Shown: positions 39,130 to 47,609, counted from the first letter of the stretch. The stretch is DNA of 64,000 bases from Pseudomonas kribbensis (GCF_003352185.1 NZ_CP029608.1:2108001-2172000); one strand, 5' to 3'. Translations and numbers: made by a program. The notes: a model not told the origin generated them from the sequence alone.

Positions 39130-39400
39130 ACGGCCACCTAGGGTTTCGCCCTGACGGCGACTCACTTTTTTTACAAACGCCTAAAAAAAGTAAGCAAAAA
39201 AACGCTTGCTCCTACGTCCGGCCCACTCGCTAAAGCTCGGGGTTCCTTCGCTCCGGGATTCATCCGGGGGGCATCGCCTACGGTTTGCTTCGCTGCACCT
39301 CCTCTCGATGTGTTTGGCTTCGCCAAACGGTCGCTGCGCTCCCACCCCCGGATAAATCCCTCCACTCAGCCTTCCGACGTCGCCCGAAGATCAAAAGCGG
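39130..39400. repeat. Probable dispersed intergenic repeat block
   Basis: It is rich in small hairpins, such as GTTTGGC-TTC-GCCAAAC (39313-39329), and in A/T tracts (39166-39210). I recall closely similar blocks in fluorescent Pseudomonas genomes, but I could not check copies. It does not look coding. Confidence 0.4.
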
Positions 39401-39462
39401 TACTCGAGCTAACGCTCATCGTGTTGAGTGGTGAGAAGCGGATGCGGGCTGCTTTTGCTTTC

Positions 39463-39493
39463 TGTGGGAGCCAGCCTGCTGGCGATGGCGGCC
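39463..39493. repeat. Single REP element
   Basis: TGTGGGAGCCAGCCTGCTGG is followed by CGATGGCGGCC, the Pseudomonas REP head and tail. A truncated copy (TGTGGGAGCGAA) lies at 39532-39543. Confidence 0.75.
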
Positions 39494-39699
39494 TGACAGC
39501 CGACCAGTTCTTGCAGACTGCATGCAATCTCTGTGGGAGCGAAATGCCCGGCCGTTTTTTGCACATAAACGTAATCCAGCAACCATGTTTAAAGTACACG
39601 AACCGTTACGCCATAAGGGCTACAACACCTTGCGTCGTTGCCTACGCGTACGCCAGAATCCGCCGGCTTACGCGGCTTGGAGAGGGCTATATCGTTTCC

Positions 39700-39900
39700 C
39701 TGTCACTGAAAAACAGTGATCGGGTTTGGTAGCTCGTTTTCTTGACAGCTGTGTGGCGTCACCTTATGCAGTCTCATTTTTTGGGCTGCGTTTTATATGG
39801 TGGCCATGCGTGGGGCTCCTTCGGGGGCGCCGGGGGTTTCTCTGTCTTGACCGGTCTACCAACCCACGTGTGGCCGCCACCCTTCGTTTGGTAGCGAAAG
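39700..39900 (+). ncRNA. Candidate structured leader RNA upstream of the DUF6124-like gene
   Basis: Three elements are seen. First, a stem TCACTG-AAAAA-CAGTGA at 39703-39719. Second, a 17-bp helix pairing 39798-39814 with 39863-39879 (all positions pair, with three G-U wobbles). Third, two copies of GTTTGGTAGC (39724-39733 and 39886-39895) that can each pair with CTACCAAC (39856-39863), which overlaps the helix arm. The alternative pairings resemble a switch or attenuator. The gene starts at 39938. Function is inferred; no known Rfam family is recognised. Confidence 0.45.
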
Positions 39901-39937
39901 TGACGGCTCTTCAATTCTTTCAAGATGGAGAGTCCTT

Positions 39938-40297
39938 ATGTTCAAAATCACGCCCAACCCACCAGAAACCGATCCAACCACCAACGACCCCGCGCTCGAA
40001 TCCCAAAAGACAAAAGAAGCCGCCGACCGCGCACTCGACTTTTACCTCGGCCCCGAAATCCCGAAGTACTTCCCACCCAAGGCTCGCCCCATCTACATGG
40101 TCGATCCCACGCTTGATGACGAAACGCTGCTTGTCGAAGCCAGTGAATCGCTGTCGTCGGCCAACGCCATGGCCGGCAATATCGCCAATTCGGTGAAAGG
40201 CCCGGAGCGCAAACCGCTGCTGGCGCTGCAACAGCTGATCATGTTGAACGAGTTGCTGGTGAATCGGTTGCTGGACAAGCTTCGGTTGCCGCAATAG
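39938..40297 (+). CDS. DUF6124/DUF3077-type small Pseudomonas protein
   Basis: 119-residue soluble protein. A Pro-rich start MFKITPNPPETDP is followed by EAADRALDFYLG, then DETLLVEASESLSSANAMAGNIA and a helix PLLALQQLIMLNELLVNRLLDKL. This layout matches a family of short paralogous Pseudomonas proteins of unknown function, often several per genome, which I recall as DUF6124. The ribosome site GGAGAG precedes the ATG. A long structured region lies upstream and a bidirectional terminator downstream. Function unknown. Confidence 0.8.
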   Translation: MFKITPNPPETDPTTNDPALESQKTKEAADRALDFYLGPEIPKYFPPKARPIYMVDPTLDDETLLVEASESLSSANAMAGNIANSVKGPERKPLLALQQLIMLNELLVNRLLDKLRLPQ

Positions 40298-40322
40298 TCG
40301 TCAATCGCAGGAAATAACAAAC

Positions 40323-40360
40323 AAAAACCCCGGAAGCTTTCGCTGTCCGGGGTTCCTTTA
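40323..40360. terminator. Bidirectional terminator between convergent genes
   Basis: Stem AACCCCGGA/TCCGGGGTT with an 11-nt loop, A-tract before and TTCCTTTATT after. It serves the DUF6124-like gene and aer, which converge here. Confidence 0.88.
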
Positions 40361-40372
40361 TTGCCAGAGCAA

Positions 40373-41938
40373 TCAACGGTTAAACCGCTCCACCAACGAA
40401 TACTGCGTATTAGCCGTCTTGGTCAGCTCTTCACTCAGCAACGCCGAGTTATGCGCCTGTTCCGAGGTCTGGTCCGCCAGTTCCGAGATGTTGCTGATGT
40501 TGCGGCTGATTTCTTCAGCCACGGCACTTTGCTCTTCGGTCGCGGCGGCGATCTGGGTGGTCATGTCGGTGATGTTGGCCACCGCTTCGCTGATGCCCAC
40601 CAGTGCCTGATCCGCTTCCAGCACCCGTGCGACACCTTCTTCCGCCTGGCGATGGCCGGCTTCCATGGTTTGTACGGCGCTGGATGCGGTCTGTTGCAGC
40701 TTGGCGATCAGGGCGTGGATCTGCCCGGTGGATTCGCTGGTGCGTTGTGCCAGTTGGCGGACTTCGTCGGCGACCACGGCAAAACCACGGCCCATCTCGC
40801 CGGCCCGCGCTGCTTCAATCGCGGCGTTGAGTGCGAGCAGGTTGGTCTGGTCGGCGATGCCTTTGATCACGTCGACCACGCCGCCGATTTCGTCGCTGTC
40901 CTTGGCCAGTTGGGTCACGGTCAGGCCGGTTTCACCCACGACTACGGACAGACGCTGGATGGCTTCGCGGGTTTCGCCGGCGATGTCGCGGCCGCGGCCG
41001 GTCAGGCGGTTGGCTTCCTGGGTGGCGTCGGCGGTGCGTTGCACGTGGCTCGCCACTTCTTGCGTGGTGGCGGCCATCTGGTTGACGGCGGTGGCGACCT
41101 GTTCGGTTTCCACACGCTGACGTTCCAGACCGCTGGAGCTGTTGTGCGCCAGGGCGTCGGACTGTTTGGCCTGATCGGTCAGGTGCTCGGCGGTGTCCTG
41201 CAGACGGGTCAGGCAGGTTTTCAGGCGGGCTTCCTGGCTGAGGATCGACATTTCCAGACGCGCCTGGGCGCCACGGCTGTCGGTGTACATTTGCGCGATC
41301 AACGGGTCGGACGTGGTCTGCTCGGCCAGACGCAGCAGGCGCTTGAGCCCGCGTTGTTGCCATTGCAGGCCCAGCAGGCCCAGCGGCACCGACAGGCCGG
41401 CGGCGAGGGCGAAGCCCCACTGCGAGTTCAGGGTGGCGCCGATCATGAAGCTCAACTGGCTGACCAGAATGAACGGCAGCCAGTCCTGCACGATCGGCAG
41501 CCATTTGTCGCTCGAAGGGATCGCCGACTTGCCCTGGTTGATGCGTTGGTAGAGCGCTTCGGCACGGCGGATCTGTTCGGCGGACGGCTTGACCCGCACC
41601 GACTCGTAACCGACCACCTGACTGCCATCGAACACCGGCGTTACATAGGCGTTCACCCAGTAATGATCACCGGTCTTGCAGCGATTCTTGACAATGCCCA
41701 TCCATGGCAAGCCTTGTTTCAGTGTGCCCCACATGTGCGAAAACACCGCAGCCGGGACGTCGGGGTGACGAACCAGGTTGTGCGGCGCACGGATCAGTTC
41801 CTCACGCGAAAACCCGCTGATTTCGACGAAAGCGTCGTTGCAGTAAGTGATCACGCCTTTGGCGTCGGTTGTGGAAATCAACCGTTGCTGAGCCGGGAAA
41901 GTCCGTTCGCGTTGTGTAATGGGCTGGTTATTACGCAT
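40373..41938 (-). CDS. aer: Aerotaxis receptor Aer (PAS-containing methyl-accepting chemotaxis protein)
   Basis: 521-residue energy/oxygen taxis receptor. The N-terminal PAS domain (residues about 15-110: [20 protein letters not shown], then [20 protein letters not shown]) is the FAD-binding type of Aer. Two close hydrophobic segments (about 150-190) form the membrane anchor without a large periplasmic domain. The C-terminal signalling hairpin has [20 protein letters not shown]. In PAO1 aer lies in the same neighbourhood downstream of cco2. A sigma-28-like promoter precedes it. It would steer cells to oxygen levels suited to the cbb3 oxidases. Confidence 0.93.
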   Translation of the reverse strand: MRNNQPITQRERTFPAQQRLISTTDAKGVITYCNDAFVEISGFSREELIRAPHNLVRHPDVPAAVFSHMWGTLKQGLPWMGIVKNRCKTGDHYWVNAYVTPVFDGSQVVGYESVRVKPSAEQIRRAEALYQRINQGKSAIPSSDKWLPIVQDWLPFILVSQLSFMIGATLNSQWGFALAAGLSVPLGLLGLQWQQRGLKRLLRLAEQTTSDPLIAQMYTDSRGAQARLEMSILSQEARLKTCLTRLQDTAEHLTDQAKQSDALAHNSSSGLERQRVETEQVATAVNQMAATTQEVASHVQRTADATQEANRLTGRGRDIAGETREAIQRLSVVVGETGLTVTQLAKDSDEIGGVVDVIKGIADQTNLLALNAAIEAARAGEMGRGFAVVADEVRQLAQRTSESTGQIHALIAKLQQTASSAVQTMEAGHRQAEEGVARVLEADQALVGISEAVANITDMTTQIAAATEEQSAVAEEISRNISNISELADQTSEQAHNSALLSEELTKTANTQYSLVERFNR

Positions 41939-41967
41939 GGTTTTTCAATCCGCAAGGCTTTGAAAGG

Positions 41968-41994
41968 TTGTCGGCGGGGTCGGCGATTTGTTGA
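41968..41994 (-). promoter_or_regulatory. Sigma-28 (FliA) type promoter of aer
   Basis: On the minus strand TCAAC (41994-41990), a 14-bp spacer, then GCCGACAA (41975-41968). The FliA consensus is TAAAG-N14-GCCGATAA, so the -10 matches 7 of 8 and the spacing is exact. Transcription would start about 22 nt before the aer ATG. Confidence 0.65.
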
Positions 41995-42040
41995 AGTTTT
42001 TTTTCATTTATAAGTACGGCGTCGCAAAACGGGGCTTGCC

Positions 42041-42832
42041 TCAGCCCGCAAGCATCGGATAAGTGAACAGGCCGAAATGCAGCAGGTTCAGACCAAAGTG
42101 CGTGGCGATCGCTGCAGCAAGCCCGCCAAACCGGTAGGCCAGACCATAGCCGACACCCGCCAGGCCCGCCAGCAACACCCATTGCCAGCCGGCGCCCACA
42201 TGCACCAGGCCGAACAGCAGGGACGCCAGCAACAGCGCGAGATTTTCGCCGTAGGGCAGGTGTTTGAATTGCCGACTCAAGCCGCCCTGTATATAGCCGC
42301 GAAACAGCGCTTCTTCGACCAGCGTCACCAGCAGCAGGTTGTTCAGTACCCACAGCCACGCCTGATCCGGCCATTTCGGCGCCCAGGTGATCATGCCCAG
42401 CAACACCGCGCCGCCCAGCGCCAGAATCACGCTCAACGTCAGTGCCAGCGCGGTGGCGTACACGGTCAGGCGCAACGAGCGCCGCGCGACAATCCACGGG
42501 CAGACCAGCAACAGCCAGAAGCCGATCAGTGGTTTGTCCAGATTCACGAACATCGAGAACGGCACGGCATTGTCGGTGAAGCGCTGCGCCGGGATGGCCC
42601 GGCCGTTGTAGAAGCCTGGCAGCCAGTGCATGGCCAGCGCCACGGCCAGCACGATAAACAGGCCATGACCGAGAAAACGCCCGACCGGCACGGTTTGCTG
42701 GCGCACGGCGTAACCGGCGAAAACCAGCAGTGCAATGGAGATCAGCGCCAGCCAGCCGAGCTGTCCGAAACTCAGCGCCAATCCGTAACCAAGGCTGAGA
42801 AGCCCGAGATAGAGCCATGGCAGAGCTGTCAT
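42041..42832 (-). CDS. CPBP family intramembrane metalloprotease
   Basis: 263-residue polytopic membrane protein with about eight hydrophobic segments. CPBP (Abi/CAAX-like) motifs are present: VEEALFRGYIQGGL (motif 1, EExxxR), FGLVHVGAG (motif 2) and ATHFGLNLLHF (motif 3, HxxxN). These supply the metal site. No N-terminal signal beyond the first helix. It lies 100 bp upstream of aer on the same strand. Substrate unknown. Confidence 0.87.
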   Translation of the reverse strand: MTALPWLYLGLLSLGYGLALSFGQLGWLALISIALLVFAGYAVRQQTVPVGRFLGHGLFIVLAVALAMHWLPGFYNGRAIPAQRFTDNAVPFSMFVNLDKPLIGFWLLLVCPWIVARRSLRLTVYATALALTLSVILALGGAVLLGMITWAPKWPDQAWLWVLNNLLLVTLVEEALFRGYIQGGLSRQFKHLPYGENLALLLASLLFGLVHVGAGWQWVLLAGLAGVGYGLAYRFGGLAAAIATHFGLNLLHFGLFTYPMLAG

Positions 42833-42955
42833 GGAAAGTCCTTGTGCACGATTTGTGGACAGGCTTTCTACACGGGTGGGGGCGAGGGGACAAGTGAAGG
42901 TGTAGGGGAAGTCAGGGACAGCGCCAATCCGTGGTGAAGGAGGGCAAGTAACCCA

Positions 42956-43043
42956 TGTGGGAGCGAGCCTGCTCGCGATGGCGGTGGGTCAGTTGCACAA
43001 AAATTAACTGACACGCCTTCATCGCGAGCAGGCTCGCTCCCAC
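42956..43043. repeat. Inverted REP pair (BIME) with nested palindrome
   Basis: REP units at 42956-42984 and 43015-43043 face each other, sharing the GAGCGAGCCTGCTCGCGATG core. Between them GTCAGTT/AACTGAC (42988-42994 and 43006-43012) forms an inner stem. The whole can fold as one long cruciform of about 88 bp. Confidence 0.9.
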
Positions 43044-43067
43044 GGGGCTTTGTGTTTGGCTGGAATG

Positions 43068-43754
43068 TCAGCGCAGGTTGAGCTTCGCCGCCGCGCGTTC
43101 GGTTATTTCAGTGCGCAGCTTCAACGACGGCGCTGCACGCTTGCGGGCTTCTTCAACAACCGCACTCGGTGCCGTCTCCGGGCTACCGGAATCAAACGGC
43201 GGCGCCGGCGCATATTCCAGCTGCAACTGCACCAGTTGCGCCGTGTCGGCACCGACCAGTTCCTGCGCCAGTGTCAGGGCAAAATCGATCCCGGCCGTGA
43301 TGCCGCCCCCGGTAAACAGATTGCCGTCACGCACCACCCGATCCTTCACCGGAATCGCGCCGAGGGTCGACAGTAACTCGTGATAAGCCCAGTGCGTGGT
43401 AGCCCGTTTGCCCTGCAACAGACCCGCCGCGCCGAGCACCAGCGAACCGGTGCAAACCGACGTAACGTACCGAGCCTGTGCCGCTTGCGACCTGATGAAG
43501 TCCAGCGTCTGCTCATCCTCCATCAACGGTCCGACCCCGGCGCCGCCGGGCACGCAGATCACGTCCAGATCAGGACAATCCTCGAAGGTTGTGGTCGGTT
43601 TCAGCAGCAGCCCGGTGCTGGAAGTCACCGGCACCAGATCCTTCCAGACCAGATGCACCTGCACGTCCGGCAACGAGGCCAGCACGTCATACGGGCCGGT
43701 CAGGTCGAGTTGCTGCACCTGGGGAAACAACAGAAAACCGATCTGCAACGCCAT
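43068..43754 (-). CDS. inhA: Isonitrile hydratase (DJ-1/PfpI superfamily)
   Basis: 228-residue enzyme that hydrates isonitriles to N-substituted formamides. It closely resembles the Pseudomonas isocyanide hydratase known by structure: MALQIGFLLFPQVQQLDLTGP at the N-terminus, catalytic C101 in TSVCTGSLVLGAAGLLQGKR, partner D17, and the same 228-residue length. The ATG follows GGAG. It is divergent from a GlxA-type AraC regulator (88-bp gap), which probably controls it. Confidence 0.93.
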   Translation of the reverse strand: MALQIGFLLFPQVQQLDLTGPYDVLASLPDVQVHLVWKDLVPVTSSTGLLLKPTTTFEDCPDLDVICVPGGAGVGPLMEDEQTLDFIRSQAAQARYVTSVCTGSLVLGAAGLLQGKRATTHWAYHELLSTLGAIPVKDRVVRDGNLFTGGGITAGIDFALTLAQELVGADTAQLVQLQLEYAPAPPFDSGSPETAPSAVVEEARKRAAPSLKLRTEITERAAAKLNLR

Positions 43755-43842
43755 GATTCATCTCCGTGAAAAGGGGTGGACGGCTTCACTGTAGGCGCGT
43801 AGGTTTTGGCGCATACGCCAATCAGCCCTCGAATTACGCCAA

Positions 43843-44826
43843 ATGCCGAAAACCATCCACGTCCTCGCGTTCGCCAATGTGCAACTGCTCGACGTTACCG
43901 GGCCGTTGCAAGTCTTCGCCTCGGCCAACGACATAGCCCGTCAGCAGGGTTTGCCTGCGCCGTACGCGCCAACGGTCATCGCCAGCGGCGGCGGGGCGGT
44001 GAACTCTTCTGCCGGGTTGGCGATGCTGGCCGAACCGCTGCCAAAACAGCCCAGCGATACCCTGATCATCGCCGGCGGCTGGGGCGTGTATGCGGCCTCC
44101 GAAGATGTCGAGTTGGTGAGTTGGGTGCGCGAACATGCCAGCGGCTGCCGGCGCGTGGCCTCGGTTTGCACCGGTGCATTTCTGCTGGCCGCCAGCGGCT
44201 GGCTCGACGGTCGCCGGGTCGTCACCCACTGGACCCGCTGCGAACAACTGGCGAAGCAGCACCCGCGCTTACAGGTCGAACCGAATCCGATCTTCATCAA
44301 CGACGGCCCGGTCTGGACCTCGGCGGGCGTCACCGCCGGCATCGACCTGGCGCTGGCCATGGTCGAAGACGACCTCGGTCGCGACATGGCCCTGGACGTC
44401 GCCCGGCAACTGGTGGTGTTCCTCAAGCGACCGGGCGGGCAGTCGCAATTCAGCGTGACGCTGTCACTGCAAAAACAGGGCAACCGCTTCGACGACCTGC
44501 ACGCGTGGATCGCCGAACACCTGACCTGCGATCTGGGCATCCCGACCCTCGCCGAACAGGCCGGCATGAGCGAACGCAGTTTCGTGCGCCACTACCGCGC
44601 CGACACCGGCCAGACCCCGGCGCGGGCCATCGAATTGATCCGCGTGGAAACGGCGCGCCGGCTGCTGAGTGACACCGGACTGCCGATCAAACGGGTCGCG
44701 GCCAATTGTGGATTTGGCAGTGAAGAAACCTTGAGACGCAGTTTCCTGCGGGCCATGGGTGTGACGCCGCAGGCGTATCGGGAGCGGTTTTCGGTCAGCG
44801 CCGGAGCAGATCCAGTAATGCCTTGA
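43843..44826 (+). CDS. GlxA family AraC-type transcriptional regulator
   Basis: 327-residue regulator. The N-terminal DJ-1/PfpI-like (class I amidotransferase fold) domain reads PKTIHVLAFANVQLLDVTGPL with the nucleophile-elbow VASVCTGAFLLAASGWLDGRR. The C-terminal AraC double HTH runs from about residue 215 (PTLAEQAGMSERSFVRHYRA, then PIKRVAANCGFGSEETLRRSF). The sensor half is related to the divergent inhA product, a typical GlxA arrangement. Its 3' end overlaps the convergent hydrolase gene by 32 bp. Effector unknown; an isonitrile is plausible. Confidence 0.92.
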   Translation: MPKTIHVLAFANVQLLDVTGPLQVFASANDIARQQGLPAPYAPTVIASGGGAVNSSAGLAMLAEPLPKQPSDTLIIAGGWGVYAASEDVELVSWVREHASGCRRVASVCTGAFLLAASGWLDGRRVVTHWTRCEQLAKQHPRLQVEPNPIFINDGPVWTSAGVTAGIDLALAMVEDDLGRDMALDVARQLVVFLKRPGGQSQFSVTLSLQKQGNRFDDLHAWIAEHLTCDLGIPTLAEQAGMSERSFVRHYRADTGQTPARAIELIRVETARRLLSDTGLPIKRVAANCGFGSEETLRRSFLRAMGVTPQAYRERFSVSAGADPVMP

Positions 44827-45694
44827 GTGTTTCATCCGGCGCCTCTTCCGGAATGTTATGCCCGACACCGGCCAGCACCCGCCGCTCGTAAATCCCGGTG
44901 AAGTGGTGCGCATCTTCATCGTCTTCGGGTGCCGGTCCGACACCATCATCGGCACCGCACAGCGAAATCGTCGGAACGCTGATCGCCGGTTGTTTCTCCA
45001 GCGCCTGCTCCATCCACTCCAGCGCCGGATCGCCCGGCGCATACATGAAGCGATGGCGATAAGAGTGAATCACCACGTCAACAAAATCCGGGTTTTCGAA
45101 CGCCGGTGCGCTCAGAGGAAAACGCTCGGCGTTCCGCGCCCAGGTCGGCGACCACAACTGCCAGAGCAACTCGCACAGCGCCCGGCGATTCTGCGTCAGC
45201 CCTTCAACGCCACGGGGCGTGTGGAAGTAATACTGATACCAGAAGCGATGCTCGGTCTCGGGATCCAGCGGCTGGATCGAATGCGGAATGTCCTGAAGGT
45301 TATAGCCATCGCCCGTCACCAACCCGCGCACGCGCTCCGGGAACAACGCCGCCACAATGCACGCCGCCCGACCACCCCAGTCGTAACCGCACAACGTCGC
45401 TTGCTCGATACGCAATGCGTCCATCAGATCCAACAAATCCTGAGCCAGCGCCGCCTGCTGGCCGGAACGCAACGTGTCCGGGCTGTTGAAACGGGTCGGC
45501 CCGTAACCGCGCAGGTACGGCACGATTACCCGGTAACCCTTGGCGGCGAGGGGCGGGGCGATTTCGTCGTAGGCGCGAGGAGAGTAGGGGAAGCCGTGAA
45601 GCAGGATGACCGGCGTGCCGTTTTCCGGGCCGTGATGCTCATAGGCAAGTTCGAGTACGGCCGTTTTTGCTATTTTTTGAAGACACTTGGACAT
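44795..45694 (-). CDS. Alpha/beta hydrolase with Asp nucleophile (epoxide hydrolase/dehalogenase-like)
   Basis: 299-residue soluble hydrolase. Oxyanion-hole HGFPYSPRAYDE and PYLRGYGPT follow the epoxide hydrolase/haloalkane dehalogenase pattern. The nucleophile is D105 in CGYDWGGRAA rather than Ser. The catalytic His is in AGVGHNIPEEAP (about residue 279), with the acid near GADDGVG. The lid region has no clear halide-binding Trp pair, so epoxide hydrolysis is my preferred guess. It overlaps glxA by 32 bp tail-to-tail. Confidence 0.82.
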   Translation of the reverse strand: MSKCLQKIAKTAVLELAYEHHGPENGTPVILLHGFPYSPRAYDEIAPPLAAKGYRVIVPYLRGYGPTRFNSPDTLRSGQQAALAQDLLDLMDALRIEQATLCGYDWGGRAACIVAALFPERVRGLVTGDGYNLQDIPHSIQPLDPETEHRFWYQYYFHTPRGVEGLTQNRRALCELLWQLWSPTWARNAERFPLSAPAFENPDFVDVVIHSYRHRFMYAPGDPALEWMEQALEKQPAISVPTISLCGADDGVGPAPEDDEDAHHFTGIYERRVLAGVGHNIPEEAPDETLKALLDLLRR

Positions 45695-45755
45695 AATCGG
45701 TTCCAGAACGCATTGGCATTCTGGAACTCTAGACTACGTTCAGTGGGATTACGGT

Positions 45756-46838
45756 TTACCCTTCCTTCTCAGTTTCTTTCTTTTTCTCATTTTGGGAAGG
45801 AGAGTTAAAGTCAAATGATTTGTACGAGATGATCTTTATGTCTTTTTTGTCAATTTGATATTTGATATTTTTTATCATGATCAAAGCGGCGTCCTCGCCT
45901 TTCCAAAGTATCCATGGGTTTGTCAGTGAGCATGTCTGTGGTGTGATTGTTTTAATTTGTTTTTCGTCGAGCTTTTTAAAATAGTCGCATAGTTCATTTT
46001 TCATGACTATTTCTTCGGCTCGGAAGCTTCCAAGACCCAGTATGTGCATTACACCTTTAGGTATGGTTGCCAGGCTTTGCGTTGCAACAAAAATTACGAA
46101 CAGCAAGCCTAAGGCACTCAATGTCGTTTCTATCGCGCCGGTTTTCTTGAAGGATGCAAAAAAGACATTGATAGCTAGAATAATTAATAGACTGAAAAAT
46201 ACGTACATGCGAGCCGTCGTTTCTTTTACTTCCGCATCGCCAATGTTTTCAACACCGTGCAAGGCAATATTGATGACCATCAAGGTGCAAATGCTCATGA
46301 CAAAGGTATTAAGTAGCAGGGCTATGGTGTTTCTCAGCGGTTTCTCCCCTTTAGAAAATATGATCAGAAACCAAAGCAGCCCGGTGGCCACAAGGGCAAT
46401 GATGAAATAGGTTCGATATTCGCTGTATAACGCGGCGCCCAAGGCCAGGTTGATAAGGAAGAATAATGCTATACCCTGATTTATAAATATATATTTCAGT
46501 CGCTTCGGTTGTTCGTCAGGCAGATCTTTTTCCAACAAATCTTTCCAGGCTAAAGAAGGAAGTATAAATAATCCGGCAACTACAAGTGAGAATCCCACGC
46601 CGATTATTAGTGCGGAGAATAGCAGAATTACGGAGTCAGTTAGAGAGATGCGTGGTGTGTAGTTTATGTGGGAGAAGTATATGAAATAAATCAACAGGCC
46701 GGTAATGGTGCTCATCGCGTAGTAAGCTTTTCTCTTTTCTTCAGAGAATAGCGACTTCATGAATTCACGTATTTGTTGTTTGACTGTTTCGAGCGAGTCT
46801 GTCGATTGGTTTGAAGCGTCTTGTATCGGGGCGTTCAT
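45756..46838 (-). CDS. AT-rich orphan multi-pass membrane protein
   Basis: 360-residue protein not recognised as any family. An N-terminal polar cytoplasmic region (about 45 residues) is followed by seven to eight hydrophobic segments (about residues 45-270: ITGLLIYFIYFSHI, ILLFSALIIGVGFSL and so on). A soluble, Lys-rich C-terminal domain follows with a CDYFKK...PQTCSL cysteine pair, ending in EKKKETEKEG. Its GC content is well below that of the neighbours (about 40 versus 60 percent by eye), which suggests recent transfer. The ATG follows GGAAG. No mobile gene is adjacent. Confidence 0.8.
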   Translation of the reverse strand: MNAPIQDASNQSTDSLETVKQQIREFMKSLFSEEKRKAYYAMSTITGLLIYFIYFSHINYTPRISLTDSVILLFSALIIGVGFSLVVAGLFILPSLAWKDLLEKDLPDEQPKRLKYIFINQGIALFFLINLALGAALYSEYRTYFIIALVATGLLWFLIIFSKGEKPLRNTIALLLNTFVMSICTLMVINIALHGVENIGDAEVKETTARMYVFFSLLIILAINVFFASFKKTGAIETTLSALGLLFVIFVATQSLATIPKGVMHILGLGSFRAEEIVMKNELCDYFKKLDEKQIKTITPQTCSLTNPWILWKGEDAALIMIKNIKYQIDKKDIKIISYKSFDFNSPSQNEKKKETEKEG

Positions 46839-46911
46839 TGCTTAACTTCCGTGTTGGGCTGAGGGGATTTCGGTTTGTTAGGTATGAGAGTTGAAAAAAT
46901 TAATGCTTGGT

Positions 46912-47301
46912 TCAAGCCTCGGCTTCCGCCACCTGATTGAAATACTTGCTGCGATCCGGCGTAAACGTCACCACCATTTTCGTTCGCGAGCAGGTCATGA
47001 CTCGCTCGGAACCCAGATCAATATCCAGATCTTCCCCACGCAACCCCTGCCATTGGGCCAGGTATTTCAGCGATCCGTATTTTTCATTCTTCTTCAGGCT
47101 GCGGCTGACGCCACCTTTCCAGCCCAGCACCGGCAGTTCATCGGCACTGCGGCGTTGGGCGAGGTCGGGGAAGCGGGCGGCGCGCTGGCGGCCGATTTCC
47201 CAGCATTTGATCAGGCCCTTGTCGGCGGCTTCCCACAGCTCGTCGCGGGTCAGGCCCGTGCGCAGTGGGGAATCGATGGGGCGGTGGATGCGTTGGCTCA
47301 T
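46912..47301 (-). CDS. Conserved-looking hypothetical protein (129 aa)
   Basis: 129 residues, no known family. Features: a basic N-terminal helix (LTRDELWEAADKGLIKCWEIG), a GWKGGVSRSLKKNEKYGS segment, and an acidic stretch LRGEDLDIDLGSERVMTC; no signal or membrane segment. The ATG at 47301 follows AAGGAACC and a sigma-70 promoter lies upstream at 47358-47386. It stands alone after the AT-rich gene. Function unknown. Confidence 0.75.
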   Translation of the reverse strand: MSQRIHRPIDSPLRTGLTRDELWEAADKGLIKCWEIGRQRAARFPDLAQRRSADELPVLGWKGGVSRSLKKNEKYGSLKYLAQWQGLRGEDLDIDLGSERVMTCSRTKMVVTFTPDRSKYFNQVAEAEA

Positions 47302-47609
47302 TCTGGTTCCTTGAATCGGGTTTTTATTGGACAGCTCCGCTGTGCCCGTTGCGGTGGATGGTAGGGGGGGATGTAACCGCTGGCAACAAGGTATTTCGGG
47401 GTGTAAGTGCGAGTTGCGGGCCAAGCGTTACACGGGGTTGGCAGGTTTTTGTAGGCCGTGCCATCAACAAGTTGTATCGAAAGGAATCGATTGTGTGGGC
47501 CATCCCTTCAACCGCAAGGCTCGGGGGTGTTTGCCGCTCGTAGGTTGGCATCCTACAAGCAGCGATTGGAGTTGAGATCTTTCTTACAGGCTCTGGCGAA
47601 TAAGGATGA
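47302..47609. other. 308-bp gap between the 129-aa gene and the GH15 gene
   Basis: Holds the promoter at 47358-47386 and a hairpin GTAGG-TTGGCAT-CCTAC (47541-47557) near the end of the GH15 gene. A 104-codon minus-strand ORF overlaps but has poor composition. I see no other gene. Confidence 0.55.
47358..47386 (-). promoter_or_regulatory. Sigma-70 promoter of the 129-aa protein gene
   Basis: On the minus strand TTGCCA (47386-47381), 17-bp spacer, TACCAT (47363-47358). Transcription would start near 47351, 50 nt before the ATG. Confidence 0.6.

Larger units (their letters stand above)
39000..39937. other. Repeat-rich and RNA-structure-rich stretch between two genes (about 940 bp)
   Basis: No supported gene. 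Contents: a palindromic repeat (39022-39080), a block with many short hairpins (about 39130-39400) that looks like a dispersed Pseudomonas intergenic repeat, REP units (39463-39493 and 39532-39543), and a structured leader (about 39700-39900) ahead of the gene at 39938. The ORFs here have skewed composition and no good ribosome sites. Confidence 0.7.

Noticed and set aside
39310..39732. 140-codon ORF in the repeat region
   Set aside because: It crosses REP and hairpin-rich repeats, lacks a ribosome site and has no protein-like pattern.
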